49,930 bases of DNA from a virus. The translations under genes and the position numbers were made by a program. The stretch lies in IMG/VR virus record IMGVR_UViG_3300042507_002017, positions 1 to 49,930 of that record. One strand, written 5' to 3'. The first letter of the stretch is position 1. The number at the start of each line of letters is the position of its first letter. This document shows, piece after piece, positions 40,862 to 49,318 of the stretch. Below the pieces are notes generated by a model. The model had not been told where the DNA came from. It saw only the letters and a list, made by a program, of their open reading frames with translations, and did no database searches.

Positions 40862-41581
40862 ATGAAATGGGAGAAATTCGCTGACCAGTTCCACGAGAGC
40901 TGGCATTACAAGATGAAACCGTTTATTGAGAGCAATGAATGTGATGCCATCTATGAGTTTCTCAAAAAGGAAGCAAAGAGGGGTAAGAAGATTGCCCCTC
41001 TTTCTTCTAATGTTTTCAGAGCATTTAAAGAAACATCACTAGATGATTTAAAAGTGGTTATGATAGGCATGTGTCCCTACCACACTATGAAGAATGGTGT
41101 GGCTGTAGCAGATGGTCTGCTTATGGGATGCTCTATCACAAACGCTCTGCAGCCTTCATTAGAGCAGTTTTACGGTGCGCTGGAGAGAGAACTACACAGT
41201 GGTCTCAATCTCAAATACATCAAAACGCCTGATGTTAGCTATCTAGCTAAGCAGGGAGTGCTAATGCTTAACGCTGCACTCACCACAGAAATCAACAAAG
41301 CAGGCTCACATATTGCCCTTTGGGAACCGTTCACCAGATATCTATTTGAGCATGTGCTCGATACAGCTGGTGTTCCCTTTATATTCCTAGGCAAAGATGC
41401 TGCTAAGTATGAACGTTATGTTCCACCATTCACATGGTCCTTCACCCTATCACATCCAGCTTCAGCAAGCTACAAGAATACAGATTGGGATACAGAGGGA
41501 GTGTTTGGTAAGGTGAACACCATCCTCAAGGAGAACAACAATTATCAAATCATGTGGCTATACGAAGAGCCACCATTCTAA
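40862..41581 (+). CDS. ung: Uracil-DNA glycosylase homologue with altered catalytic loop
   Basis: This 239-residue protein follows the UNG family layout: LKVVMIGMCPYHTMKNGVAV (about 56-75, the water-activating loop GQDPYH of UNG), ADGLLMGCSITNALQPSLEQ, AKQGVLMLNAALTTEINKAG (about 128-147, with the uracil-binding Asn) and TLSHPASASYKNTDW (about 196-210, with the catalytic His). The loop Asp is replaced by Cys (TGT codon), so the key water-activating residue is missing. It may be catalytically weak, specialised or a binding protein. It starts 1 base after the DUF932-like gene. Confidence 0.87.
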   Translation: MKWEKFADQFHESWHYKMKPFIESNECDAIYEFLKKEAKRGKKIAPLSSNVFRAFKETSLDDLKVVMIGMCPYHTMKNGVAVADGLLMGCSITNALQPSLEQFYGALERELHSGLNLKYIKTPDVSYLAKQGVLMLNAALTTEINKAGSHIALWEPFTRYLFEHVLDTAGVPFIFLGKDAAKYERYVPPFTWSFTLSHPASASYKNTDWDTEGVFGKVNTILKENNNYQIMWLYEEPPF

Positions 41582-41591
41582 AACAACATTT

Positions 41592-41906
41592 ATGGAAATC
41601 GATGTAACACAGTTACAGATGGGGGATGAGTTCCTCTACTCTGTACAGGGAACTATTGCCAGAGCTAAGGTGATTAGACCCGTAGAAGCTAAGAAGGTGC
41701 AACCTCCGTATAGGTTAAATAACAAAGTGTATTACAAATCAGTGAAGTGTAAGGTGGCTATGATAGAAGTATCTTACTCTAATAACTGGAATGGAACCAC
41801 ACGCACATGGACAAGAAAAGAATATTGTGCGTCAGACAATTACACTGTTGAGAAGTTTTTAAACCTTAATCACAGAAACATTTGGTTACTTAAAAAAGAA
41901 GACTAA
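41592..41906 (+). CDS. Hypothetical beta-rich protein
   Basis: A protein of 104 residues: MEIDVTQLQMGDEFLYSVQG TIARAKVIRPVEAKK, then NNKVYYKSVKCKVAMIEVSY and GTTRTWTRKEY. It looks like a small SH3- or KOW-type barrel. Its stop overlaps the next start by one base. Function unknown. Confidence 0.75.
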   Translation: MEIDVTQLQMGDEFLYSVQGTIARAKVIRPVEAKKVQPPYRLNNKVYYKSVKCKVAMIEVSYSNNWNGTTRTWTRKEYCASDNYTVEKFLNLNHRNIWLLKKED

Positions 41907-42295
41907 TGAAACCTTTAAAAGTTGGAGAGAACCTCACTTTAGAAGTGGGAGACTTTATTGTTATTGCCTGTGGTGGCAGTTTAGATTATGGCTGGTATTG
42001 TGGACAGGGTAGATATGCTAACACTCTACACTATTACAGCATATGGGCTCCTGGAGCTGCTCTAGAAGACTATGAGCAATACGAAGCAGGAAAAGAAATA
42101 TCATGGAGAGCTGAAAAGTTCAAAAAGTATGGATTCACATCTAAATGCTTCTATAAGAACTTTATAAACACATACTACGAAAGCAGAATACTAAAACCAG
42201 GTAATCCAGACGAGCTGTTTACACATCCAGATCAACTAGCAAAATACAACAAATCAAAAGAAGCACTAATCAAAATTAAATTCCTGAACAAATGA
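41906..42295 (+). CDS. Hypothetical protein
   Basis: A protein of 129 residues, beta-rich: LKVGENLTLEVGDFIVIACG GSLDYGWYCGQGRYANTLHY and YSIWAPGAALEDYEQYEAGK. Its layout resembles the gene before it, so the two may be related small barrels. It overlaps the RIIA-like gene start by 4 bases. Function unknown. Confidence 0.75.
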   Translation: MKPLKVGENLTLEVGDFIVIACGGSLDYGWYCGQGRYANTLHYYSIWAPGAALEDYEQYEAGKEISWRAEKFKKYGFTSKCFYKNFINTYYESRILKPGNPDELFTHPDQLAKYNKSKEALIKIKFLNK

Positions 42296-44616
42296 TCCTA
42301 GAAAAGCAAAAAGAAGCAATGATTCACCAAGAGGGTGAGTCGCAAGAGTCTATTGGGATGTCCCTTGACTTAGAATCAGCACAAGTGTTGATGCAGATGT
42401 TGAGTAAGAATCTGTATTCAGACGCTATTGGTTCTACTATCCGTGAGTGTGCATCTAATGCATTAGACTCACACCGCAGAGCTGGGATTGATAAACCCAT
42501 TATTGTTGCTCTGGGAAGGAATAAAGAAAGCAACTATGAGTTCTCTGTTGAGGACTTTGGTATTGGTTTGGATGCTGATGACGTAAAGAATATCATCAGT
42601 AAGTATGGTAAGAGCACAAAGCGTAACAGCGCTACAGAACTAGGCATGATGGGGCTAGGATTCAAAGCCCCGCTAGCGTATTCATCAAGCTTCTATTTCA
42701 TGTGTCGTAAGGACGGAATAGAACGCAAATATATGATGTACGAGGGTGAGGATGTCAACACGATTGACCTCCTATATGAAACACCCACAAATCAGCCTAA
42801 TGGTGTCAAGGTGATTGTTCCTGTCAAGTATTATGATAGGTATAGCTTTGAGAACAAAATCAAAGAGCAGCTGGCTTATTTTGAGAGCGTGTATTTTGAT
42901 GTAGATGGTATCAGTAATAACTTTGTAATTACACGCCATGACTATTTTCAGTTCTCTGAACTAGCTAGCAACAACTACATGCACCTGTGTTTGGACAATG
43001 TTTATTATCCTCTTGACTTTGAGAAGCTAGGAATCGATACACTTCGTCTTCCTGTAGCTCTTAGATTTAGTTTGACAGATGGTATATTCCCTACACCAAA
43101 CAGGGAATCCATCAGATATACACAAGAGGCTAAGACAGCAATACTGAACAAGTTAAAAGAAGCAGCTAACTATTTCATTGAGAAATACAATGAGACAGTG
43201 AAGGAAACCACAGACCTGAAGAGGGTGATTGACTATTTTGGTACAGACAATCGCTATCTGAAGGTAGGTAAGTCTAACTGGGATGTGCATCCTCTGTCTA
43301 AGTTTGCTACAGTGAAGATAGCTGCTCCTAAGCTCAAGGGAATCAATCTTCTTGAAATGGAACGTTTGGTAAAGCTACAGGATTACATTCTTGGAGAATA
43401 TGAGGGTAAGTTCTATGTGAACAGTAAGACCATGAGAGATACCAAGCGCTATTATCAGGTGACATCTATCAAAAATCTGAAACACACCGTGTATGTATAT
43501 TATGGAGATAGGATCCCTGGTGTAAAGAAAGACTATATCAAGAGTATACAACCTGATGCGTACACAGATGCTTTGATTGTTAGGAAGGTGAAGGATTTTC
43601 CTTTCCGTCCAAAGCTTGGTCGTAGTGATTATGACAATTATTACACCATCTTACAGCTTAGTAAACATCCTAAGAGCGAGTGGAGACAAAGAATTGAGGA
43701 GTTTAAATCTATTGTCAATAGTTACGTAGAAAACTTTGTGAACATTGATGAGATGGAAGTTCCTCAGGAGTTTATTGATAGCAGGAAGAAGCAGCGTATT
43801 AGCACTGGTCAAATCAAGGGTACAGGTGTTGCCACAGGTCCTCGTAGGATTAAGCTAAAAGGTGAAATGATATGTAAGCAAGCTACAGAACTAGAGCGCT
43901 GGGTAGATGGAAAAGACTGTAAGTGGGTCAGTCAGACCTATGATATGGCCAAGTTCCACCAGAACAAGTTCATCCTCGTATATGGTAAGCAGGAAGATGC
44001 TGAAAAGATGGATAAGTGGTTCAAGGCAACACGTGGAATGAATGTGGAGCTAGCTGTCCTCAGCGAACGTGAACTCAAGCTCGTGGAAAAAGTAGAATTA
44101 CATAACCTAATGCCATTTAGTAAATTTATGGAAGGAAAGAATAAACCATTTGAACGTATAGCAACAGCATCTCTGATTGACAAGTTCTATGATGAGAACA
44201 GAAGCATATTTAATAACTCATCAGCTTTGCAATCTATCTCTACGGATTTTCAGAATAAGATTGATGCAATGGGTGAATACAGACGGAAGTATTTCAAGAA
44301 TATGGATGATGAAGTGAGAAACGCCATCATTGATCAAGCCACAGAGACCAGTACATTTGATCAAACAATCTATTCTGATTGTAAAGCTGTGATGAACATC
44401 TGTGAGAAGTTCCAATTCATAAACACTCTATTGGAAAAGATGTCTTCTTATGATTGTGCATCGAGGAGAATTATGATTCAAGTTCTTGTAGATTTACTAA
44501 AATATCACAAGCATAGGATAGATTGGAAGAACTACAGAATCAGGTTCAATGAAGACCTCCCTTTGGAGGAAACGCTAACAGCGGAAACTGTTGAAGAATT
44601 AATACAACAAGATTAA
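42292..44616 (+). CDS. rIIA: RIIA-like GHKL-ATPase protein
   Basis: This 774-residue protein has the N-terminal GHKL ATPase motifs of RIIA: IRECASNALDSHRRAGID (N box, about 44-61), FSVEDFGIGLDADDV (G1, about 84-98) and ELGMMGLGFKAPLAYSSSFY (G2, about 115-134). A long alpha/beta C-terminal region follows. T4 RIIA is of similar length and acts with RIIB at the membrane to stop exclusion by resident prophages. Here the pair is adjacent, with a terminator-like hairpin between the two genes. Confidence 0.88.
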   Translation: MILEKQKEAMIHQEGESQESIGMSLDLESAQVLMQMLSKNLYSDAIGSTIRECASNALDSHRRAGIDKPIIVALGRNKESNYEFSVEDFGIGLDADDVKNIISKYGKSTKRNSATELGMMGLGFKAPLAYSSSFYFMCRKDGIERKYMMYEGEDVNTIDLLYETPTNQPNGVKVIVPVKYYDRYSFENKIKEQLAYFESVYFDVDGISNNFVITRHDYFQFSELASNNYMHLCLDNVYYPLDFEKLGIDTLRLPVALRFSLTDGIFPTPNRESIRYTQEAKTAILNKLKEAANYFIEKYNETVKETTDLKRVIDYFGTDNRYLKVGKSNWDVHPLSKFATVKIAAPKLKGINLLEMERLVKLQDYILGEYEGKFYVNSKTMRDTKRYYQVTSIKNLKHTVYVYYGDRIPGVKKDYIKSIQPDAYTDALIVRKVKDFPFRPKLGRSDYDNYYTILQLSKHPKSEWRQRIEEFKSIVNSYVENFVNIDEMEVPQEFIDSRKKQRISTGQIKGTGVATGPRRIKLKGEMICKQATELERWVDGKDCKWVSQTYDMAKFHQNKFILVYGKQEDAEKMDKWFKATRGMNVELAVLSERELKLVEKVELHNLMPFSKFMEGKNKPFERIATASLIDKFYDENRSIFNNSSALQSISTDFQNKIDAMGEYRRKYFKNMDDEVRNAIIDQATETSTFDQTIYSDCKAVMNICEKFQFINTLLEKMSSYDCASRRIMIQVLVDLLKYHKHRIDWKNYRIRFNEDLPLEETLTAETVEELIQQD

Positions 44617-44621
44617 ACAAA

Positions 44622-44646
44622 AAGGGGGACTAATCATCCCCCTTAT
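44622..44646 (+). terminator. Hairpin between the RIIA- and RIIB-like genes
   Basis: Arms AAGGGGGA (44622-44629) and TCCCCCTT (44637-44644) with a 7-base loop and only AT after it. It probably attenuates transcription into the RIIB-like gene. Confidence 0.62.
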
Positions 44647-44669
44647 AACACATTAAAAACAAAGCACAT

Positions 44670-46220
44670 ATGAGTATTTTTAGCCTGAACTGGTTCAAAT
44701 CCAGAAAAGAACAAGAGATCGAAGATCTTAAGCATGAGATTAAGCTCAAAGAATTGCAAAAGCAGTTGGAAAAGATGGATAATCCTCCAGCTCCTGCTGT
44801 AAATTACAGCACAAGTACCTCGTGGTTTCCACAAACAAGCACACCACTTGGTATAGGTGGGTTTGGAGTTTCTAACTATGCAGCTGGTGTTATAGCTGAA
44901 CCAGAGAAACCTTATAAAAGCATAAAGCTGGTGAATGACATGCTCACTATCGTTCTGAATGATGGTTCTATCATCAGCAAACCTGGTGCTACTAACGATG
45001 ACTTTCAATACGCTCGTAAAGCAACCACAGAAGAACAACTTCTGAATCTTGTTGCTTGTCAGGAGGTAGTGGCTGAGAAGAAGAGAAATGAGGCAGAGGT
45101 GGCTAGAGCTAGAGCTATCAGACAAGGCATTGATAAACTTGCACAGCTTGAAGACTTCCGTATGGAAGGAGATTCTGTGTATATTGTAGGCATCAACCGT
45201 TCTCTTCCACAACTATTGGTTGAGGAGTTCCTCGTGATAGCCAACAAATGTTGGTTCAATCAGGAAATCCTTGATGAAAATGAGGAGTTTCAATCTCTCA
45301 AGCGCTTCTTTATGTGGTGTTGCTTGAATCCAAGAGCTGAAGTGGCAGATAAGCTTTACAACTTCCTCAAGAAGAATAGCTTTAAAATCACCAAGCAGGG
45401 ATTCTTTGCTGCACTCAGGAACGTAGTTACACTCCACGGAGGTACAGAGTTTGTCCAGTTTGTATCTAATGCATACAATAAGGTGAAAGCTGTATGGAAG
45501 AAAGCTCCTGATAAGTATGAGGTGTATCTAAAAGATGGCGTATATTCTTTCTTACACATTGATGAAACCTACACCACAGAACTAGTGGAAGGTGAAGAGT
45601 GGTATGATGAGGACATTGAAGACTATGTTTGTGAGGAAGATGAAGAAGTCACTGTTAAGAGATCTGACCTAGGTGAACACCTTGGTAATCTGACAGCTCT
45701 TTATCTAGACCTTCCTAATAGAGCAGAGAATCGTTTCACAGATGCACATACACAAACTTTTGACATTCGTGTAGGTAGAGCTGTAAACATGGACCCTAAA
45801 TCATGTCGTTGGAATACTGACGATTGTGGTGCTGAGGGTCTGCATTTCACCTCTGATGAGATTCATTATGTAGGATGTGGTGACCAGTCTGTGTTAGTCC
45901 TCATTAACCCAATGAAGGTGGTGGGTATTGGCGAATCAAAGGGCAGATGCTGGGAATATCTCCCAATCATGACTGTTCCTCGTGAGGAAGCTACTACCAT
46001 CCTTCATGATTTGGACTTTGACACATTACAGCTGGATGACAGCTATGCTATTCGTGAGCTTGAAGATCTAACAGAGAAAGCAAAAGATGGTTTCGTAGCA
46101 GAGAGCAAGAAGCATGAATTCAACATGCCTCACATCTCTACAAGAGAAATAGAGAACATTGTAGCTTCTTTAGATGAGATGAAAAACGAGATAAGCAAGC
46201 GCATCGTCCCTCTTGATTAA
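44670..46220 (+). CDS. rIIB: RIIB-like protein
   Basis: This 516-residue protein has the RIIB pattern: NDMLTIVLNDGSIISKPGAT (about 91-110), GDSVYIVGINRSLPQLLVEE (about 168-187), FKSLKRF-type helix FMWCCLNPRAEVADKLYNFL (about 213-232), FKITKQGFFAALRNVV and CGAEGLHFTSDEIHYVGCGD (about 388-407) followed by VLINPMKVVGIGESKGRCWE. It is longer than T4 RIIB (312 residues) through a coiled-coil N-terminus (KEQEIEDLKHEIKLKELQKQ) and a helical C-terminus. It is expected to act with the RIIA-like protein. The leader AAAGCACATATG is shared with other genes here. Confidence 0.87.
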   Translation: MSIFSLNWFKSRKEQEIEDLKHEIKLKELQKQLEKMDNPPAPAVNYSTSTSWFPQTSTPLGIGGFGVSNYAAGVIAEPEKPYKSIKLVNDMLTIVLNDGSIISKPGATNDDFQYARKATTEEQLLNLVACQEVVAEKKRNEAEVARARAIRQGIDKLAQLEDFRMEGDSVYIVGINRSLPQLLVEEFLVIANKCWFNQEILDENEEFQSLKRFFMWCCLNPRAEVADKLYNFLKKNSFKITKQGFFAALRNVVTLHGGTEFVQFVSNAYNKVKAVWKKAPDKYEVYLKDGVYSFLHIDETYTTELVEGEEWYDEDIEDYVCEEDEEVTVKRSDLGEHLGNLTALYLDLPNRAENRFTDAHTQTFDIRVGRAVNMDPKSCRWNTDDCGAEGLHFTSDEIHYVGCGDQSVLVLINPMKVVGIGESKGRCWEYLPIMTVPREEATTILHDLDFDTLQLDDSYAIRELEDLTEKAKDGFVAESKKHEFNMPHISTREIENIVASLDEMKNEISKRIVPLD

Positions 46221-46224
46221 TATA

Positions 46225-46266
46225 TTTGGAGAGTGTCACATTTTTTTATAGATTTGTGACACTCTC
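46225..46266 (+). promoter_or_regulatory. Promoter embedded in a 12-base inverted repeat
   Basis: TTTG (46225-46228), 20 bases and TAGATTTG (46249-46256) form a perfect Bacteroidota promoter for the HNH gene. Perfect arms GAGAGTGTCACA (46229-46240) and TGTGACACTCTC (46255-46266) flank the -7 box: one arm fills the spacer after the -33 box, the other covers the start-site region. The repeat could be an operator, or a hairpin ending the RIIB transcript. Confidence 0.68.
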
Positions 46267-46279
46267 TTATTATAACTAT

Positions 46280-46684
46280 ATGACAATCAAGAAGAAACGT
46301 GGGTCTAGCAAACCAAAGGTTGCTAGGCCTAGAAATGCTGGCACTATGACAGAAAGCGCCTTTTGGTCCTTTATTCGTAGTGGTCTCAGGCAAAAAAGCA
46401 GGTTTTGGAAACCTATAACAGAATGCAAAATGGAAGCCCGTAGGCCTTATAAAGGTCCTAATAAGAGGCAGAAATATGAATATTTGTGCAACAGCTGTAA
46501 TAAATGGTTTCAGGAAAAGAAAATTAACGTGGATCATATTTGCCCAGCAGGAAGCCTTAATTGTGCACAAGACCTCCCAGGATTCGTGGAGCGTTTGTTC
46601 TGTGAGAAGGAACATCTGCAGGTGCTATGTGAGACATGTCATAATGTTAAAACACAAAATGAAAAGAATGGAAAAGCAAAATGA
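46280..46684 (+). CDS. HNH endonuclease
   Basis: This 134-residue protein has a basic N-terminus (IKKKRGSSKPKVARPRNAGT), a zinc pair (YLCNSCNKWF, about 73-82), the central INVDHICPAG (about 87-96) and CEKEHLQVLCETCHNVKTQN (about 112-131), the HNH pattern with CxxC zinc ligands. It is of the free-standing type often seen as a homing nuclease. It has its own promoter within an inverted repeat. I used the ATG at 46280; an in-frame TTG at 46226 lies inside the promoter. Confidence 0.85.
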   Translation: MTIKKKRGSSKPKVARPRNAGTMTESAFWSFIRSGLRQKSRFWKPITECKMEARRPYKGPNKRQKYEYLCNSCNKWFQEKKINVDHICPAGSLNCAQDLPGFVERLFCEKEHLQVLCETCHNVKTQNEKNGKAK

Positions 46685-46919
46685 AGAGGTTAATCAGATA
46701 GTGATTAACAAAGAGCACTCTTTTGTAGAGGTGTGGCATGAGGGCTATATTGAGTCTAACGGAGAGCGCCATTACTTCTGGCTTATTGATCCTCAGGGTG
46801 TAGACCCAAGAGGTAATGAATACGCTCAAGAGGTGAGATGGTTCTTTGCTCGTGTCCCTAGAGAGGTGAGAGCTATGTACAATTCAATTATTGAAGCCTT
46901 TAAACAAACCAAGAAATGA
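46659..46919 (+). CDS. Hypothetical protein
   Basis: From the ATG at 46659 this is 86 residues: MKRMEKQNEEVNQIVINKEH, SFVEVWHEGYIESNGERHYF and WFFARVPREVRAMYNSIIEA. A second in-frame ATG is at 46668. The segment WLIDPQGVDPRGNEYAQEV is one I associate with conserved phage proteins of unknown role. It overlaps the nuclease genes on both sides. Function unknown. Confidence 0.72.
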   Translation: MKRMEKQNEEVNQIVINKEHSFVEVWHEGYIESNGERHYFWLIDPQGVDPRGNEYAQEVRWFFARVPREVRAMYNSIIEAFKQTKK

Positions 46920-47971
46920 TAACAGGAACAGCAAAAACAGAAGCTGTCTATAGAGCTAGCATGCTCGACAGCTCATCCAGCTTGAAAGAATTCAGCATGG
47001 ATAGAAAGAAATACTATCGTAAGTATATTTTGGGTGAGGATGTAGAGGATAAAGACACCCAGGCAGCCACAACAGGTAGAGTGGTAGAAACATTGTTATT
47101 GGAGCCAGAACTTTTTGATGAAAGATTCTATATGTCATCTTGTGTAGAAGCTCCATCAGCGCTTATGTTAGCTTTTGTAAACGCCTTATATAAGTTTACT
47201 AAGGAAGCTACAGATGATCATGGTAATGTTACCAGAAACTTTGAAGACATATCAAAGGATGCATATGTAGAATCTGGGTTCAAGATTAAATACGAGGCTG
47301 TAATAGGTAAGTTCGTAGGATCTGACGCAGAGATTTACTACAATGAGATGCGTACAGTGAAGTCTAGAGGTCTTACAGTGGTGACAGCAGAAGATGTAAC
47401 TAACGCTGAGAAGATCGTAGAAGAGCTACGTAACAATCCTGTTACAAAGGATGTAGTGAATCTAGTGAGCAGCAGTAGGTATAGTGTTCACAATCAGCTC
47501 CAAGTGGAAGGCTATGAAATAGATGACATGAAGTTTAAGAGCATGATGGATAAGGTGGTAGTGGATCATGAAGCTAAAACCATCCAGGTGTATGACCTTA
47601 AGTGTACGTGGAGCGTAGAGAACTTCCTTGAGGAGTATTATCTCTATCGCAGAGCGTATATTCAGGCCTATCTCTACTTCTGGGCAGCTACATATTTTAG
47701 AGAAGATGACCAAGAACTGGCAGGATATCAAATATTACCTCCTAAGTTCATTGTGTGTGACTCTACCAACTATTACAATCCGTTGATATACACACTAGAT
47801 TACAATGATTTAGACTCAGCATATGCTGGATTTACTCACAAGAATAGAGAATATAAGGGTGTACGTACAATCATTGCAGACCTTCAATGGGCTCTTGAGA
47901 ACAATGTATGGAACATTAGCAGAGAAAACAGTTTGAGTAACGGATTAGTAAACATTATGGGATGGAAATAA
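46916..47971 (+). CDS. PD-(D/E)XK exonuclease, RecE/YqaJ-like
   Basis: This 351-residue protein has the core of Cas4/RecB-type phage exonucleases. ATTGRVVETLLLEPELFDER (about 47-66) is the first helix, KFKSMMDKVVVDHEAKTIQV (about 204-223) brings the Asp, YDLKCTWSVENF (about 224-235) the DxK, and EYYLYRRAYIQAYLYFWAAT (about 240-259) the Q-x-x-x-Y helix. All expected catalytic positions are present. It would resect DNA ends and, with the Sak4-like ATPase and SSB, complete a recombination set. It overlaps the previous gene by 4 bases. Confidence 0.85.
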   Translation: MITGTAKTEAVYRASMLDSSSSLKEFSMDRKKYYRKYILGEDVEDKDTQAATTGRVVETLLLEPELFDERFYMSSCVEAPSALMLAFVNALYKFTKEATDDHGNVTRNFEDISKDAYVESGFKIKYEAVIGKFVGSDAEIYYNEMRTVKSRGLTVVTAEDVTNAEKIVEELRNNPVTKDVVNLVSSSRYSVHNQLQVEGYEIDDMKFKSMMDKVVVDHEAKTIQVYDLKCTWSVENFLEEYYLYRRAYIQAYLYFWAATYFREDDQELAGYQILPPKFIVCDSTNYYNPLIYTLDYNDLDSAYAGFTHKNREYKGVRTIIADLQWALENNVWNISRENSLSNGLVNIMGWK

Positions 47972-48519
47972 AAAAGACAATAACCAGCATCTTTATGGTG
48001 CCAACGTTGAAGATTCCCAAAGATCCGTTAAAGGATAATGGATTCATCAATGGTTATGTCAAGGATGGAAGCAGAGAGGTGCAGTATGAAAACTGCATCT
48101 ATCTGCTCTTCCAACCTGCAGACCTAGATAAATTCAGGGAGTTTCTAGACAGTGAGTATGAAAGAACCAAGAGTTTGATTGATGACTATGATTATGAGAA
48201 AGGATATGTCGTAGTGGTTTATCAATTAGATAGTAAATTTGCCAAGGATTTCGATCTTGTTAAAAGAGGTAAATATTCCAAGACCTCTAATGGCTTTCAA
48301 GCACTCTTTCCAAAGGTGATAAAGATTAAGAAGAATGGTCTGCACAAGGATGAAATAAGCCTGCAGTATCGCATCTTTAACAGGACAGAAGATCTTATCA
48401 AGTTCTGGGAGGAGAAGCTAGGTGTAGAGTTTGAGGATGACCAGGAAGTTTGGCATGGGTTTGAAGAAGAAAATGAGATTCTAAACATTGAAAAACTTAA
48501 AGAGTATGTACAATCATGA
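47962..48519 (+). CDS. Hypothetical protein
   Basis: A protein of 185 residues: TSIFMVPTLKIPKDPLKDNG, ENCIYLLFQPADLDKFREFL and KGYVVVVYQLDSKFAKDFDL, with an acidic helical C-terminus (FEEENEILNIEKLKEYVQS). The alternating strands suggest a globular alpha/beta protein. It overlaps the exonuclease end by 10 bases, so they may be made together. Function unknown. Confidence 0.8.
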   Translation: MEIKKTITSIFMVPTLKIPKDPLKDNGFINGYVKDGSREVQYENCIYLLFQPADLDKFREFLDSEYERTKSLIDDYDYEKGYVVVVYQLDSKFAKDFDLVKRGKYSKTSNGFQALFPKVIKIKKNGLHKDEISLQYRIFNRTEDLIKFWEEKLGVEFEDDQEVWHGFEEENEILNIEKLKEYVQS

Positions 48520-48709
48520 GTTGATAAACAAGATGATAGACCGTTTTGATATGGACAAGGTGACAGACTTTGCCGAGATGGTAAGCTTTATGCATGATGT
48601 TCTATATCAGGAAGCCCTGACAAACGGTAGAGATGAATCAACAGAACACAACTTCGAGCGTGACTGGTGGAAACTAAAACATGAAGAACTTAAATCTGTA
48701 ACAGCATGA
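48506..48709 (+). CDS. Small hypothetical protein
   Basis: From the ATG at 48506 this is 67 residues: MYNHELINKMIDRFDMDKVT DFAEMVSFMHDVLYQEALTN and ERDWWKLKHEELKSVTA. An in-frame TTG at 48488 could add six residues. It is helical and overlaps both neighbours. Function unknown. Confidence 0.72.
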   Translation: MYNHELINKMIDRFDMDKVTDFAEMVSFMHDVLYQEALTNGRDESTEHNFERDWWKLKHEELKSVTA

Positions 48710-49092
48710 CAACAAACGAATTATTAGATTTGTATCCAATTGCCACAGAAGTGGTGAGGGATTGGTTTATGGAGAAGATGGCTGAATCATTCAAGAATCA
48801 GGAGCTTCCTAAGGATTTCAAGGAGTTTATGCGTGAGCAAGGAATTCCTAACGATAAGCTGGTGAAGCTTATTGATGTTAATCCTAGAGTGTTACTTGAT
48901 GTGTTTGATGCTAACGGTGTGATAATCAATGTGGTACACTCAAACGGTGTATTTTCATGGGATGTGAACACTGTTAAGTCTCTTGACTCCTATTCCTCTA
49001 GAAGAGAAGCTGAATCAGCTGCTGTTCAACGTGCCTTTCAAATATTGGATGATAAGTTAAACGTAACACTTGTAGAAGATAATGATGCTTGA
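48706..49092 (+). CDS. Hypothetical protein
   Basis: A protein of 128 residues: MTTNELLDLYPIATEVVRDW, FKEFMREQGIPNDKLVKLID and a beta-rich middle (VIINVVHSNGVFSWDVNTVK) ending in a helix SRREAESAAVQRAFQIL. It overlaps both neighbours. Function unknown. Confidence 0.76.
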   Translation: MTTNELLDLYPIATEVVRDWFMEKMAESFKNQELPKDFKEFMREQGIPNDKLVKLIDVNPRVLLDVFDANGVIINVVHSNGVFSWDVNTVKSLDSYSSRREAESAAVQRAFQILDDKLNVTLVEDNDA

Positions 49093-49318
49093 ATTTTCTA
49101 AACCCATCCCAGTGGTGGTTGAAGGAAACAAGGATGGATATGCCTTGTATGTCACAAACAGTGGAATGTTTGAGAACGATGTGTGGTGCGTAGCACTGTG
49201 CAAAGGAGGACATATTAGGCATTACACATCAGATCAGATACAAGTGTATGTAAATGCAACCTTTGATATTAAAAAAGTTAAAGATGATGAAAGACAAGAT
49301 AGTAAAACAAGTAGTTGA
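49082..49318 (+). CDS. Small hypothetical protein
   Basis: A protein of 78 residues: MLEFSKPIPVVVEGNKDGYA LYVTNSGMFENDVWCVALCK and GGHIRHYTSDQIQVYVNATF. The pattern is a small beta protein frequent in phage nucleotide-metabolism regions, as I recall. It overlaps the next gene by 35 bases. Function unknown. Confidence 0.75.
   Translation: MMLEFSKPIPVVVEGNKDGYALYVTNSGMFENDVWCVALCKGGHIRHYTSDQIQVYVNATFDIKKVKDDERQDSKTSS

Noticed and set aside
44643-45212. 189-residue minus-strand frame
   Set aside because: It is the reverse shadow of the RIIB-like gene, which has clear family motifs.
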